Shown here: positions 15,858 to 16,101 of the stretch, one piece after another
How positions within the stretch are numbered: position 1 is the first letter of the stretch
How the letters are laid out: each line of letters starts with the position of its first letter
Assembly: GCA_948857205.1 (NCBI GenBank)
Contig: CAQPRV010000125.1
Coordinates: 1 to 16,101, forward strand
DNA from: an uncultured Clostridia bacterium
Lineage (GTDB): Bacteria > Bacillota > Clostridia > TANB77 > CAG-508
Direction: 5' to 3'
Length of the DNA: 16,101 bases
Notes under the pieces: generated by a model
The model's database searches: none
Seen by the model: only the letters and a program-made list of their open reading frames with translations
Told to the model about the DNA's origin: nothing
Program-made: the position numbers and the translations under genes

Positions 15858-16101
15858 TTACTTTTCCTTCTTTAATTATTTTAGAGACAGAGTAAAAAAA
15901 TTATTAGAACAAAAGCGACATGATTAGAATATCTTGACCTTTTAACTTACTTAAATGTCGCGTTTTTGTTCGCCCGCAAAAATTCTGAAAGAATTTTCTG
16001 TGGAATGTGTTTTTGTTAAGACCGATTTTGTTGATTTGAAACTTTATTGTTGGCAAGCAACATTTTGGGTGATATCATTGGAGGCAAAAAGGGGTGGTAT
16101 A
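15858..16101. other. Hairpin-rich non-coding right edge, unassigned
   Basis: No convincing gene lies here. A long hairpin pairs GAACAAAA-GCGACAT (15907-15921) with ATGTCGC-GT-TTTTGTTC (15955-15971) around a 33-base loop. A second hairpin (15974-16003) has a 13-bp stem with one bulged C around AATTCT-GAA-AGAATT. A small TGTTG/CAACA stem follows near 16048-16062. On the minus strand the first hairpin is followed by TAATAATTTTTTT, so it could end an upstream transcript or attenuate the murG operon. On the plus strand a frame opens at the ATG at 15955 and runs off the window (MSRFCSPAKIL...), but it has no good ribosome binding site. A weak minus-strand promoter (TTAAGT, 17 bases, TATTCT) can be drawn inside the first hairpin, but I do not trust it. 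Confidence 0.5.

Noticed and set aside
16040..16101. T-box riboswitch suggested by GGGGTGGTA at the window end
   Set aside because: The following bases read TA where the consensus has CC. No specifier stem with its conserved loop is visible upstream, and the rest lies outside the window.
15955..16101. Plus-strand frame MSRFCSPAKIL... running off the window
   Set aside because: It starts inside a hairpin arm, lacks a ribosome binding site and shows no recognisable domain. A 49-codon open frame is not strong evidence.

Overview
The window is an AT-rich (by eye well under one third G+C), densely coded stretch of chromosome from a Gram-positive bacterium, most likely an uncultured member of the Clostridia (Bacillota). 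The gene content points there: a vegetative sigma factor in the order dnaG-rpoD-mscS, a family II (Mn-dependent) pyrophosphatase, a redox-type Hsp33, YsxC/EngB, MurG, strong AGGAGG-type ribosome binding sites and near-consensus sigma-A promoters. TGA is used as a stop codon (for example at the end of hslO), so the standard bacterial code applies. No phage, IS, CRISPR or tRNA/rRNA gene is visible.

Layout. Bases 1-3757 lie on the minus strand. They hold a membrane-anchored surface protein split by a +1 frameshift (132-1524), a CaCA-type cation exchanger (1758-2606), and a membrane protein with a very long E/K-rich cytoplasmic tail (2681-3757). Bases 3904-6264 form a plus-strand operon: sigma-A promoter, DUF1653 protein, serS, engB, and a bidirectional terminator. 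From 6267 to 15857 everything is on the minus strand. Read in the direction of transcription these units are: an RNA polymerase alpha-CTD-like small protein, murG and a sensor histidine kinase (15857 to 12951, ending at a strong terminator); dnaG, rpoD and an MscS channel (12674 to 8542); hslO (8339-7458); and ppaC (7196-6267), which has a consensus promoter and a structured leader.

The genes are mostly housekeeping: replication priming (DnaG), transcription (sigma A), translation and ribosome assembly (SerRS, EngB), pyrophosphate removal, cell-wall lipid II synthesis (MurG), osmotic and redox stress (MscS, Hsp33) and envelope sensing (the histidine kinase). The exchanger, the surface protein and the E/K-rich membrane protein are accessory envelope proteins.

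The points that deserve a second look are: a perfect 89-bp inverted repeat at the extreme left end that flanks the 3' end of the surface-protein gene (natural inversion or assembly fold-back); the frameshift in that same gene; a G+C-richer structured leader upstream of ppaC that matches no riboswitch I recognise; a hairpin-rich non-coding right edge (15858-16101) with a partly similar architecture; and an unusual SerRS sequence type. I did not find convincing evidence of a wholly new multi-gene system.
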